Below are positions 1 to 11,457 of a DNA stretch of 64,000 bases, piece after piece (within the stretch, counting starts at the first letter, position 1; every line of letters starts with the position of its first letter). This stretch comes from Brachyhypopomus gauderio (taxonomy: Eukaryota > Chordata > Actinopteri > Gymnotiformes > Hypopomidae). The notes under the pieces are model-generated. The model saw nothing but the letters and a program-made list of their open reading frames with translations. It was not told the origin of the DNA and did not search any database. The translations under genes and the position numbers were made by a program. The stretch lies in assembly GCF_052324685.1 (NCBI RefSeq), contig NC_135212.1, positions 4,043,205 through 4,107,204 on the forward strand, in the 5' to 3' direction.

Positions 1-788
1 TGAGGGATTTGTCCACGAAGCCATAGTCAAAATAACCATCTGCTTTCAGCTGATCAAAGTGATCCATCCAGAACTGAGTGCATTCACTCCTCAGAGTACA
101 CCACCAACGTTCAATTCTTTGATTGCCAGTGTTTGGACCTAAAGTGACGCACTCTGTCACATTTTCCTCAACGCTGTGCAGAAATCTCTGCATTGTTGCA
201 ATGTGTGTGTTCTCTGTCCCGTGGTCCAACCTGACTTTTCGGGGAAATCCATTGTTTTCAGCTACAGCATCAATAAAATAACCAGCAATTACACGAGGGT
301 TGCTGTTGGTCTTGTACGCTTCTAACCACATGATTTTTTCTTGAAAAGCCATCTGTGCAACCGTTGATACAGATACCATAAGGCTTTAATTTGTCATATT
401 CATCTATATGCCATACATAATTCGGCCCACGACTGATATACACACGCCGCCTCAAACGGTTTCGCGCCCGTATATCTACCCCATTTCCATCCATCACACG
501 CATCAGCTGTCGCACAGTTTCTCTGTCTGTTATTATCCCATTCATCCAGCATTTTTGGTGCATCCATCTATAGCCGTGTTGTTTCCCGGACGTTTGTAGC
601 TGTTGGTCAATGAAGGATGCTACTTCGGCTTGATCCGTTTTGTTTTTCCTCCGCCAAAGCTTGGTCTTCTGTAGCTTCCTCTCTAAGGTCCGCAGGCTTA
701 TTTTGATATTGTGTGATTCTCGTAAAAGCACCAAAATTTCATGATTTGTGAATCCACGTCTAAAGTAGTCCTCAATTATTGTATCCAT
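1..788 (-). pseudogene. Integrase-core (DDE-type) transposase-like gene, partial and frameshifted
   Basis: Reading leftwards from an ATG at 788, the first about 147 residues hold a helix-turn-helix-like N-terminus (FTNHEILVLLRE then SLRTLERKL), a basic patch and then an integrase core beginning VWHIDEYDKLKPYGI. In a run of six A's (minus strand) near 331-336 the frame shifts. The other frame continues the same domain as far as the window edge, with LDHGTEN near 215-235 and ERWWCTLRSE near 90-115, giving the Asp and Glu expected of a DDE catalytic core. The protein type is familiar from fish and invertebrate genomes, where it is annotated as an integrase catalytic domain protein. IS3EU or Ginger-type transposons are possible parents, but I cannot decide. 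The break could be a true mutation or a homopolymer sequencing error. The 3' end lies outside the window. Immediately upstream of the start lies a 21-bp tandem array. Confidence 0.75.
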
Positions 789-840
789 TTTGCGTCTGTC
801 TTACCTGCGTCTGTTTATGTACAATCTACTATTAGGCTAC

Positions 841-1101
841 CTCAAAATAATGACTTATTATCTCGAAATAATGACTTACTATCTCGAAATAACGACTTAG
901 TATCTCGAAATAACGACTTAGTATCTCGAAATAATGACTTACTATCTCGAAATAATGACTTAGTATCTCGAAATAATGACTTAGTATCTTAAAATAACGG
1001 CTTAGTATCTCTAAATAACGACTTATCTCGAAATAATGACTTGGTATCTCGAAATAACGACTTAGTATCTCGAAATAATGACTTAGTATCTCAAAATAAT
1101 G
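841..1101. repeat. 21-bp tandem repeat array
   Basis: About 12 imperfect copies of a 21-bp unit of the form ATCTCGAAATAAYGACTTAG(T). Because 21 is divisible by three, both strands stay open and give spurious short ORFs (NNDLVSR on plus, FEILSHY on minus). The array begins about 50 bp upstream of the integrase-like gene start and may be the subterminal repeat of the same transposon; that link is inference. Confidence 0.9.
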
Positions 1102-1259
1102 AGATAGCAATTTACTTAATAATGAGAAAAATATATATATGCTGTTTTTTTTATTTTAGGTGGTGGGAATGGGCTTCCATACGATTAAGCTCCTGCTCGC
1201 GGAGCAGCTCATTTGATTTTTGATAGTCGTGGGAGGGACCCAGACAGGATTGGCTTCTG

Positions 1260-1401
1260 GATGTGAATTGTGATTGGCTGTCAGTAGGGTCTGTTTTATG
1301 TTTATTTTTTTACAATATCAACGCATTTAGACAGTTGGAAGCTCCATGAACTATGGTCAAACAAATAACCAGCTAGCTAGCTAGATATTTATAAGTCTGA
1401 C
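1260..1401 (+). repeat. Left arm of a long-range inverted repeat
   Basis: This stretch (from GATGTGAATTGTGATTGGCT through ATAAGTCTGAC) is matched in reverse complement at 11835-11996 with scattered substitutions and small indels. Both contain clustered AGCT/TAGC steps. Immediately after it, 1400-1450 carries the neighbouring part of the right arm in the opposite sense, so the left copy contains an internal inversion. It is probably a copy of one dispersed element, not a pair of transposon ends. Confidence 0.7.
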
Positions 1402-1655
1402 TAGCTAGCTAACTAACTATGTATACAATGCTAATGTCGGACTTATTTTAACATACACAAAGAAAAGTTTTGCTGCAAGGTATTGTTAGTTTTCATCTAA
1501 GGATTTTTACCTCATAAACCAAGTGTCCACATATGTGGGCATTTAGCAATAATGGCAATAAGGTGAACGATGTACCATGTCATAGATTTTTAAGCCGTTC
1601 ATATAAATAATAAAAGTAAATTTGTACTAAATGTGTTGTTGCTGTAAATAGAAAC

Positions 1656-2093
1656 TGTGACGCCGGGGGTGTCGGGACAGAGGCAGCCGGAGACAGGGGT
1701 TGAACAGAAGGATGTTTATTATCCATGGCAACCAAACCAGTAAAGCTCTTAGCGCACACACTGCAAGTGATGCAAGGTAAATCTCGTAACGCACACTAGT
1801 AAAGCTCTTAATGCACACACTGCAAGTGATGCAAGGTAAAGCTCATAGCGCACACAGGTAGGGAACGCAGTGACGGACTCGCTGTAACCAGAGACGCTCA
1901 TGTAGCGGCAATGTGCAGCACTGGACCAGATGACCTGCGGGCTTAAGAAGAGCAAAGTAAATAAGAAACAGGTGTTCAGTATGCTGGTGATTGTGACTGT
2001 GGGAGTGGTTGCGTGCGTGGGGGTGTGTGCTGGGATCGGCTGCTGGCCGGGATGCGTGCCCTCTGGTGGCGACCCGGCCCCCTCACTGTGACA
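1656..2093 (-). repeat. 3' LTR of the Gypsy element (438 bp)
   Basis: Matches 6232-6728 except for point differences and one missing internal 59-bp unit. This copy has two of the internal repeats built on TAAAGCTCTTAGCGCACACA; the 5' LTR has three. Confidence 0.93.
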
Positions 2094-2119
2094 GAGTCCT
2101 GCCCCAAGGACCCCTCCCG

Positions 2120-5100
2120 TCAACTTCCACGCGATCTTTCCCGTCGCCGCGGAGCTGGTTGGTCTGGATGTTTCCTGTGGAAGTCAGCGATAAGGGAGGG
2201 GCCTACCACTTGAGAGGCCGGTATCCAGGAGCGCTCCTTCGGTCCATATCCAACCCAGTCCACCAGGTACTGTAAGCCACCTTTTCTGCGCCTCGAGTCC
2301 AGTAACCTCTCCACGAGGTACGCGGGTCCGTCCGATAACTGCAGCAGCGAGGGCGACCGTGACGTCGAGGCCTCCTCCAATGCACCCTCTCTGTAGGCTA
2401 TGGCTTGAGAGCGGACACATGAAATGCACGTGACACACGTCTGTTTTCGGGCAGACTGATGCGATAAGTGACTGGGTTAAGCCGCCTCAAGATGACGTAA
2501 GGGCCGGCATATCTCTCCCCCAGTTTACCTCTCCTGCCCAGGCATCCGTCTTCGGTGCAGACCCACACCTTATCCCCTACCTGATGGGGCCTCTCCCCTC
2601 CGACGGTCGGCTTTCTTCTTGAATCGCCGGATCGCCTCCTTCAGCCGCTGATGGGTGTCCTCCCACACCCGCTCGCTCCTCTTACACCACTCCTCGATGA
2701 TGGGCTGGTCTGAGGATGCGGCGTTCCAAGGATAGAGCGGCGGCTGGCGACCGAGCACGCACTCGAAAGGTGTCATCCCCGTGCTGGAATGAGTGAGGGA
2801 GTTCTGTGCGTACTCGGCCCAGGGCAGAAGGGCGCACCATGTGTCCGCGTGCTCGCTGCATTAAGTGCGCAGGAACTTTCCCACCTCCTGGTTTGCGCAC
2901 TCCACCTGTCTGTTAGCCTGCGGATGGTAACCAGAGGTTAGGCTCACCGTGATGTTGAGTTTGGACAGAAACTCCCGCCACACACGCGAGGTGAACTGCG
3001 GTCCCCTGTCCGACACAATATCCTCAGGCAGACCGAACTGCCGGAATATGTGTCGGAACAGAAGATCCGCAGTCTCCCACGCGGTGGGCAGGTCCCGCAA
3101 GGGGATAAAGCGAACCATCTTCGAGAACCGGTCTATCACCAACATGATGACGGTGTTCTTCTTGGACGGGGGGAGGTCCATGACGAAGTCCAGAGCGATG
3201 TGCGTCCACGGCTGCTTGGGTGCAGGGAGAGGGAGGAGCTTACCCGCAGGAGGAGTGTGTGGCACCTTGCACTGCGCACACACCGCGCAGGACGCCACCT
3301 GCTGCAGTACGTCCCGGTGCAACCCCGGCCACCAGTAGCGAGCCCCCAACAACTGAGCCGTCTTAGACACCCCTGGGTGCCCCGTCCCCACTGACATATG
3401 AGCCCAGCTGATGAGGGCACTACGGTGCGTGGGGGGAACGTACTTACGGTGCGGCGGGCAACCTGGATGCGGGTTCGCTGCCTCGATCTCCCGATCGATC
3501 TTCCACTCCAAAGCTCCCACGACGCACTCAGGTGTAAGCACCGGCTCCTCGCTCGTAGACTCCGTACTGCCAGGAAAGGACCTAGATAGCGCATCCGCAC
3601 GCTGGTTCTTCTCTACCGGTATGTTACCTGGAACTTAAAACGAGAGAAATACAGAGACCACCTGGCTTGACGGGCGTTCATCCATTTCGTGGTCCTGATA
3701 TATTCCAGGTTTTTGTGGTCAGTAAGCACGGGGAATGGATGCTTAGCTCCCTCCAGCCAGTGTCTCCACTCACCGAAAGCCTTACGTATGGCCAACAACT
3801 CACGGTCTCCCACCCCGTAGTTGCGCTCGGCGGCGGTGAGCTTCTTAGAGTAGAAGGCTATGGGACGGAGGGAGCTATGCTTCTTCGGCCGCTGTGACAG
3901 CACCACGCCTACTCCCACGTTTGACGCATCTACCTCCACTACAAATGGACGGTTAGGATCCGGTTGGTGCAGAACCGGCGCGTCGACAAACGCTTGCTTC
4001 AACTGGTTGAACGCTCTCTTCAATCTCTCTGTCCAGTGAAGCTTAACACCTCCCCCTCTCAGCATGTCAGTAAGGGGCTCTGCGATCTGACTATATGCGC
4101 GAATGAACCGCCTATAGAAATTTGCGAAGCCCAGAAATCTCTGAAGCTCGCGCCGTGTGTGAGGCTGCGTCCATTTCACGACCGCCTCCACCTTCCTGTG
4201 CTGCATGTGCACGGAGCCTGGCCTAATGGTGTAACCTAGGAAGTTCATCTCACTGAGATGGAACTCGCACTTCTCGAGCTTGCAATACAAACGATTGTGC
4301 AAGAGCGTGCCCAGAACTGCCCGTACATCACGCACATGTTGGTCGTAGGAGGGAGAATAGATCAGAATGTCGTCGATGTAAGTGGCAATGCATCTATTCA
4401 GATACTCCCATAAGACCTCGTTAATGAACGCCTGGAAGAACGACGGAGCCGAGGCCAAGCCATAGGGCCAGACGCGATACTCGTAGTGCCCCGTAGAGGT
4501 ACTAAACGCCGTCTTCCATTCATCACCCTCGCGTACGCGAATAAGGTTTTAGGGGCTGCGCAGATCCAGTTTAGTGAAGACTTTAGCCTTCCTTAACTGC
4601 TCCAGCACCGACGGCACTAGAGGCAGCGGGTAGGCAAAGTTCACTAAGAGGGAATTGAGCCCTCGGTAATCTACGCATGGCCTCAGACCACCGTCTTTCT
4701 TCTTTACGAAGAAGACGCTGGCTGAGGCGGGAGAGGTGGAGGGAGTAATATAGCCCTGAGCGAGAGCCTCCTTAACATACTGAGCCATGACCCGCTCCTC
4801 TTCCTGAGAAAGTGGATAGACTCGACCGCGCGGTGGCGTAGTACCTGCCTTGAGGGTGATGTGACAGTCCCAGGGTCGGTGGGGTGGTAACTGGGTGGCC
4901 TTGGCAGCGCTGAACACCTCCGCTAGATCACGGTACGGAGCGGGAATGACCGGGGTGGAGCTGATGTTAGGGCTCTCAACGCTGGTGGATTGCGCAAACA
5001 CACGGGAGGGAGACCGGGTGCCCTGGAGGGGCGCTACCCACTTCAGCAGCTTACTCGTGGACCAGTCAATAACGGGGTTGTGGAGCTTAAACCATGGGAG

Positions 5101-6123
5101 ACCTAACGTGATGGAATAGCGTGTGGAAGGGATGACAAAGAAACTAATAAGTTCCCTTCGGCCCTGAACGTGTATGGTGACTGGTGCAGTGCGATGAGAA
5201 ATAAAACCCCCGCCCACAGGTCGCCCGTCCAGTGCGTGCAAGCGTCTCGGTCTCTCCAGTTGGATCAGGGGCACCCTCAGCTGCTCAGCGACGCTCCTCC
5301 GTATCAGGTTCCCCGAGGCTCCCGAGTCCACTAAAGCGATCACAGATAGAGACATCACTCCGTAAGACACCGACGCCTCCCACGTTAACAGATTACCTAT
5401 CAGAGAGGGACTTACACTAGCCCGCCCCCTCCTCGGGCCAGCGGTCCGAGTGAGAGGGGGGGCGGCAGCACCCATCTCCATGGGCTCGACTGTTGTGGTC
5501 TCACGGGGCGGCATGTGCACGGGAGCCTGCGGGGTAGGAGGAAGCGCCGCTCCTCCTTTTCGCTCCTGCAGCAACCTGTCCACAGTTATCGCTCGGTGCA
5601 CAACCTGGTTCAGGTCTTCTCCCTCTGGCCGACAGCTCAGTTCCGCTCTTAGGTCGGGTTTCAGCCCCGCCAGGAAGACGTCTGTCTGGGCGGCTTCACC
5701 CCAACCTGTTCTGGCGGCCAGGGTCCGGAACTCCAGGGCGTAATCGGTGGCGCTATGGTTCCCCTGACGTAGCTGTAATAGGCTCTGGCCGCAAACCCTC
5801 CTGCGGCTGGGGTGGTTGAAGACCGCCCGCAGCTCGCGAATGAACTGGTCGTAACCACGGGTACAGGGATTCTCTGCGCTGACCTGGGCTGCTCCCCAGT
5901 CCAGTGCCTTGCCCTGTAAACGGTTCACCATAAAGGCGACCTCTCCGTATCCTCGAGGTGGGGCATGCTGGTGATACAGTTGGCACTGAACCAGGAAGCC
6001 CTCACAGCGCTCTGGATCCCCATTATGGGGCTCGGGTGGAGGAATCGGTGTCCGCGGTGTCGGAGGGCGCGTGGACGTCTGCACCGTTAAAGCCTGGATG
6101 CAGGTCGTAAGAGTGGTCACCAC
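2120..6123 (-). pseudogene. gag-pol of the Gypsy chromovirus-like element, multiply disrupted
   Basis: A single gag-pol frame opens at 6123. Residues 35-190 form a retrotransposon gag domain (WGAAQ, FRTLAARTGW, FLAGLKPDLR). The protease active site DSGAS is at about 266-270. Reverse transcriptase follows (KKKDGGLRPCVDYRGLN, then YIDD for the catalytic YxDD, RNase H beginning FVVEVDAS). An in-frame stop interrupts RT at 4549-4551 and the same frame resumes. A frame change occurs near 3613-3620. The integrase zinc finger and core (HPGVSKTAQLL, DFVMDLPPSK, HPQANRQVE) then run to an in-frame stop at 2861-2863. Two further frame changes lie near 2575-2600 and 2395-2405. The last segment is a chromodomain ([20 protein letters not shown], then WVGYG) ending at 2120. 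No CCHC zinc knuckle is visible between gag and protease. The element cannot make its own polyprotein. Confidence 0.93.
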
Positions 6124-6231
6124 CGAGCGGAGTTCCTGGAGCTCCTGCTGTTGCCCAGGATGATGCCTTGGTGGGCCAATACCTCTATAGCGGAGGCGCC
6201 CTCGCCTCCGGCTGCTCCAGGCTGCACATTC

Positions 6232-6728
6232 TATGACGCCGGGGGCGTCGGGACAGAGGCAGCCGGAGACAGGGGTTGAACAGAAGGATGTTTATTATCC
6301 ATGGCAACCAAACCAGTAAAGCTCTTAGCGCACACACTGCAAGTGATGCAAGGTAAAGCTCCTAGCGCACACTAGTAAAGCTCTTAGCGCACACACTGCA
6401 AGTGATGCAAGGTAAAGCTTGTAACGCACACTAGTAAAGCTCTTAACGCACACACTGCAAGTGATGCAAGGTAAAGCTCGTAGCGCACACAGGTAGGGAA
6501 CCCAGTGACGGACTCGCTGTAACCAGAGACGCTCATGTAGCGGCAATGTGCAGCACTGGACCAGACGACCTGCGGGCTTAAGAAGAGCAAAGTAAATAAG
6601 AAACAGGTGTTCAGTATGCTGGTGATTGTGACTGTGGGAGTGGTTGCGTGCGCGGGGGTGTGTGCTGGGATCGGCTGCTGGCCGGGATGCGCGCCCTCCG
6701 GTGGCAACCCGGCCCCCTCACCGTGACA
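6232..6728 (-). repeat. 5' LTR of the Gypsy element (497 bp)
   Basis: Contains three tandem copies of a 59-bp unit (about 6316-6495) against two in the other LTR. The 59-bp difference accounts exactly for the difference in length. On the minus strand it starts TGTCACGGTGAGGGGGCC. Confidence 0.93.
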
Positions 6729-7016
6729 GAAACAAATATAAAAGTTTACTTTTTTATTGCCTAAAAAGCTAAATCTAAGAACATTTGTGTGTGTGTGTGT
6801 ACTGTTGGTGAAAAATTCATATATTGTCTTACTGTAATATTCATCAATATACACATATGTATTGATTACACTTAGTAGTGACTAGAATGGAAATCACGTT
6901 ATTAAGGTATATATTGAACATATGTTAGGCCTAGTACACGTTGATCATTGTATGCCTTACATGCTTGTAGGCACTCTCTCTAGTAATAAAGTAGTAAATT
7001 GTGTGAAGGCACTCCT

Positions 7017-7437
7017 TGTGAGATGAAGGCAGACAGCCCTGAAGGTCTCTGGTTTGTAGATAAGGATGAGTTGCGTTGGAATGGTGCATCTGATGGACCG
7101 GAGGAACAAGGAGACCTTGGCCAAATGACCCTGGCAGGGAAGGAGTGATGGGGGTGATACCTCACACCATCACCTCACCTCACGTGGGCCACCAATGAGA
7201 CCTAACATGCTTAACTAACTAATGTCATGGAAGTATGATGTAATCATGTAGCAAAATAGTATAAGAACTATGGTCTGTGAGTGGGGGGCAGCTTTCTCTT
7301 GCAGAGGCTCTTGAGCTCTGGATCGATCCATCTATTTTTTTGTCTTTTGTCTTTAATAAACTTTGTACTCTACTCTGATATCATACCCAACTGCTTTTGA
7401 CTGTTCTTGCTCACCATTAAGGTTCAAATTTCAACAA
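7017..7437 (+). repeat. Possible solo LTR
   Basis: The stretch ends in a promoter-to-polyA arrangement typical of retroelement LTRs: GTATAAGAAC near 7259, CAGCTTTCTCTTGCAGAGGC, a T-rich run, then TTTAATAAACTTTGTACTC near 7353-7371 and a terminus near TTTCAACA. Neither end nor a target duplication could be fixed, so limits are approximate. A similar TATATAAG-plus-GC hairpin region at about 9240-9290 was not called. Confidence 0.3.
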
Positions 7438-7492
7438 CAGTACATTATAGCACACATGTATATGTGTTGTTTTTCAACCAGGGCAGTGTAGA

Positions 7493-7900
7493 TCATCAAC
7501 ATCACACTATACAGTTATTGAGGATATTCCAGTAGGTAGTGCGTCAGAGTCCACTTACAGTGACAGTGACATCAGCGAAGGAGAATATGAGCCAGATGTG
7601 AGACGAAGTGAAAAAAAGCAAAAAATAACAAAACGAGGAAGGGAACAAAGGAAATGAGGGAGGTTTAAATAATTAGCAAAGAAAACAATGTCAGAGGCAG
7701 GAATAGAATCTGGAGATACAAGGGTACTGATTCCCATTGAGTCCCACCTATGTTCATGGGGATTTTTGAGGTGAAAGCGCAGGGTGAGGTACCCATTGAG
7801 TTATTCTCCAATCTGTTTCGAGACTCACTAATAGATGAGACTGTTTTTGAGTGATTTCATACAAGGAAATAGCTGTGGAATAACCTGAATATTTTGACAT
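7493..7900 (+). pseudogene. Decayed transposase fragment, piggyBac-like
   Basis: A reading frame from about 7485 to 7657 encodes an acidic segment (VIEDIPVGSASESTYSDSD then EGEYEPD) and a Lys/Arg-rich segment, like the N-terminus of piggyBac-family transposases. After several stops, 7781-7843 reads EVPIELFSNLFRDSLIDET, resembling the start of the piggyBac DDE domain (normally xPLEYFxxFF). The rest is too decayed to follow. Perfect or near-perfect palindromes TGTCCACATATGTGGAC occur at about 1529 and 8093. If they mark the element's ends, the Gypsy insertion at 1656-6728 split it. Assignment is by family resemblance only. Confidence 0.4.
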
Positions 7901-9994
7901 CACTGCCTATCTTTATTTATCCAATTCAAGCTAAATTGTTCAAATGTTAAGAGCTGTTTGTTTCAAGATTATTTTAACAGAACAAAACTTGAAAAGAGGA
8001 TAGATTTTTTTAATGAAAAGAGGATAGATTCTCACAATTTGTTATATATTTGAGCAGTTTTTATAGAAAATATTCACTCTGTTCTTGTATGGTGTCCACA
8101 TATGTGGACAGTTGAATAACTTTATTAAAAAAAAATGTAAGTAAAATAATAAACCATTTGATTTTTTATGCATGTCAGACTAATAAAAACAATTATTTAA
8201 ATCTAGCCACAAGCGGAGATTGCAGGTTCACACACGTATAGGCCTAAGCAGCCAAAGAAAACCAATGTGTTGTTTTGAGCAAATGTTTGACCTTTGATAT
8301 GAATGTATGAAGTGTTTTTTTTTTATCTCAGATGAGGCACTAAATCTACAAAAAATCAAAATGTATTGGCAAAAAATGAAAAAATGATTCAGATCATATA
8401 ACAATCACATGCTGAGATTAGCTTTGTGTGTATCTGTTTGCAAGGTGTTTCATGTAAGCAATGCTTTTCAGTAGGTTCCAGTATTTGGCCAGTAGATGGA
8501 GCCAAAGTACTACCATACAGATATTACAGCGATGAAAAGAAATTTTAGTGAAATAAAATGTTCATTCCTGGTCAGGCAGTATACTTTTTGTTATAAGATG
8601 TAATTACAAAGTTATTTGGCTCATTGGTCTGAATCATACAAGATTCATTACTTCTCTGTATTCTGCATGACAGGATTGCAGCATTAGTTTTGATGATTTT
8701 AGAGGTTTATGTGTACAGTAGCGTCCCCGACAGGTCAATTTTAACCAAACTTGGAGCACATCACAGGAACCTCAATCCATGACAGCATTTGAAATTAGGA
8801 GTTGATCACTGTGAAAGAAATTATGTCATTCTTGATTAGGTCATGTCATTTAGATTATAAGAGATCATTATGAACATTATGATTTAGTACATGTCGTTCT
8901 GATTAAGCAGAAGGACTACAATAATGAAGTAGTGTGTTTCAGTGTAATCATGTACTTATGTTTAGTTAATATTATGCATTTGTGCTATACTGTGACCCAG
9001 GTCAGGGAGAGTGCGAAGGGTAAGAGCACTGTTAACTGGTACTCACTAGTCTACTATACTTGGGTCATTTAGCTTTCTCTGTGTTCAACTGATACATCAG
9101 TTTCTTCCGCTAACTCTAGGGAAGTCCATATTAGGAGATACACATATGTGAGATAAAGTAGCCTGTTGGGCGCCCATGTTTTGGAACATGCTGTGCTTAA
9201 GATAACCTGCTTGCTAGAACTGCTGAATGGTGTTTAGGATTGTATATAAGCAGGGGGACTGCCCCCTTGCTTTGAGAGTTGGTTTACATGGTTTGAGTTA
9301 TAGCAACATAGGTCATATATGGCATGGCCTGAATGATACAATGAAAAAAAAGACCAACCTGAAAATTTAAAAATCCAAAATTGTTTTGATAATTATTCAC
9401 CTAGAGATTGCAACAACAAATACATTGTATATAGAAACAAATTTTTATTTTACCATCTATGGTTTCACAATATACTCTTGGTACAACAGTTATTTAACTC
9501 AAATGGCTCTCTACTGACAAATCAAGAATTTAGTAAATATTTAGTAACTAAGGTTTATTAATTAAATTCAATGTTACAATTCCTTTTGCTGAATTAGTTA
9601 TAAAATGCTATACCTGCTGGAGTGAGTATGCTATTTAAAAGTACACCAGGACATGATCCAACATTATTACCCATCGACCCAACCAATCTTGAAATAGGGA
9701 AAATATGTTTCTCTACATCACACAATAGTAATCATTATATATGCTTACTGTTTCAAAAAGATGGTGTATCTAATCCATATGTATCTATTGGAACACCATC
9801 TTTAACAACCTCGACTGGAAAGAGATCTGGACCTTGCCAGCAAAATATTTATCATACATAAAGTGAAAGAAGTATATTTTTAAATAATTTACATTTTTAA
9901 CAATGGTTTATAAAGGACATGAAAGTGAATTGCGAATTTCCGATTTCTACCAAATTATGGGAAGATATCTGCAACATATCTAGTACCTGTATTG
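7901..9994. other. AT-rich spacer, no gene recognised
   Basis: Contains the palindrome at about 8093, A/T runs, and one 79-codon ORF (9622-9861) without recognisable similarity or splice context. A region resembling an LTR promoter (TATATAAGCAGGGGG near 9243) is noted but its ends are not visible. Confidence 0.5.
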
Positions 9995-10448
9995 CAGTGG
10001 CGGATGCTGGTCTTTCAAGGAGAAGAAGCTCAATTTCGGCTTGAGTGATATAAGTCAGTCTCCAAACACAAGCAGCTACAACAAAAACCACCAGAAATAG
10101 AAGCTCGATTTGTCGCTAGTCGTTTTTAACGAAGAAAATGCCGCTAAGAAGATTAGGAAAATCTCCGGTTCAACTCAGAACAGAATTAAAATAAAATTTA
10201 AATTAAATGCTCCCGCGGAGGTTTACACCAAAAGATCGCTGATTCGCTCATTTCGCTGTCAATCAAAAAGGGATTCAGCTTCAGACAGATCATCCAATCA
10301 TCATGCAGAAGCTGAGCGTACGGGCCAGCCCACTGCCCCATAGACCCCCAGAGATGCTGAGCGTCCGGTAGGCGGGACAAAGCCCAGCATTCATCCAATG
10401 GCTCGTCTAGTTTCGCTGCACTCTTTGCTCCGCTATTGAACTCTGTAG

Positions 10449-11457
10449 TAGTGATGGGCAAATGAAGCCTCTTGAAGCAATGAAGCTTTCCAACCCTTTG
10501 CTTTGCAAAAAGGTTCGTTACTCGAGGCTTCATTCATCACTCACTAGTGACATCTGCTGGTGAAACTGTAACGGCCTCGTCATTCAGTTGGATCATACTT
10601 TCAAAAATGTGTAAATGCAATATTGTCACAAAGTTTCCATCAAACTCATGTTTAGGAACAGGAGAATCATTTAAATCATACTTAATTGTCATGTTTTAAT
10701 TATTAAAATGATTTGTAGCCAATCTAATCCTTGACCATTAGTGGTTGTGTTGGGTTTTCTTGTATGTCATGAACGTATTTGACAATGAAGATATGTTGTA
10801 CTTTACTATGTTGGGAATTGAGTGATTGTTGAGTGACTGAATATTTGGAGTTAGAAACTGATTTTTAAAAAAAACAGAATGTGTTTAAAATAATTGCTTC
10901 TTGGGGCTTCTAGATCTGGTTTGGCAGTCATGACCTGGTGGTTAGGGAAGGGAAGTGGTTAGGGAACTGAGCTTGTAATCGGAGGGTCGTGGGTTCGATC
11001 CCCAGGCCTGAGGCCATGACTGAGGTGCCCCTTAACCCTCAATTGTTCACTTATATAAAAATGAGATAAAATGTAAGTCGCTCTGGATAAGGGCGTCTGC
11101 CAAATGTAAAATGTTTTTAACATTACAAATAAGGTTTGCCTCTTCCAATGGTTTAGACTGTTTTTGATGTGTGAATCTGATGTACATCCTGATCAAACAA
11201 AAAGAATTTAGAACATTCCAGATTTTAAATTTAACCACCTACTACAACACGAAGCAACAGGGTTCATAGCGCTTTTATTTAGAAAAACGATACGCAAAAT
11301 GAAGCAATGATGTGGCCGATGTAATGCGAGGCCTCGTTTGTTGCTGATCACGTGATTTTGCTCAATATGACACAAGCTCCGAAGCGGGGCTTCATCGGAC
11401 ACGCCCCTTTTTACTCGGTACACGCTTCGAAGCCTAGCTTCAGATGTCCCATCACTA
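10449..11457. mobile_element. hAT-type element nested inside the previous one
   Basis: Terminal inverted repeats TAGTGATGGG / CCCATCACTA with related sub-terminal GAAGC/GCTTC motifs. An exact 8-bp target duplication CTCTGTAG lies at 10441-10448 and 11458-11465. It contains no transposase ORF and itself carries a SINE copy (10926-11118). Confidence 0.88.
10926..11118 (+). mobile_element. tRNA-derived SINE, copy 1
   Basis: Has an A-box-like segment near 10930, disturbed by a short local duplication of GGTTAGGGAA, a B box GGTTCGATCCCC at about 10992, and the fish SINE tail AAGTCGCTCTGGATAAGGGC then GTCTGCCAAATG. It is closely similar to copy 2 at 34889-35083 but lacks the AGCAAGGCC segment. Confidence 0.85.

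Larger units (their letters stand above)
1656..6728 (-). mobile_element. Ty3/Gypsy chromovirus-type LTR retrotransposon, full-length but mutated
   Basis: The element is 5,073 bp and is transcribed leftwards. It has two LTRs (6232-6728 upstream, 1656-2093 downstream) beginning TG and ending CA; the outermost base pair of the upstream copy is mutated to TA. It is flanked by a perfect 5-bp target duplication, GAAAC at 1651-1655 and 6729-6733. A purine-rich tract (minus strand, about 2094-2120) precedes the 3' LTR. The internal region carries gag, protease, reverse transcriptase, RNase H, integrase and a C-terminal chromodomain, in that order. This order defines chromoviruses; the vertebrate Sushi-like group is the likely home. 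Pol is broken in several places. The two LTRs differ at roughly a dozen positions over their shared length by eye, mostly C/T or G/A changes, so the insertion is not very recent. No convincing primer binding site was identified. Confidence 0.95.

Noticed and set aside
6195..6231. Gypsy primer binding site
   Set aside because: The sequence next to the 5' LTR (GAATGTGCAGCCTGGAGCAG on minus) did not match a tRNA 3' end that I could name.
9000..9310. Possible second solo LTR with TATATAAG and a GC hairpin
   Set aside because: Neither TG/CA ends nor a target duplication could be located.
9622..9861. 79-codon ORF on plus
   Set aside because: No recognisable domain, no splice or promoter support, and it lies in transposon-rich AT spacer.
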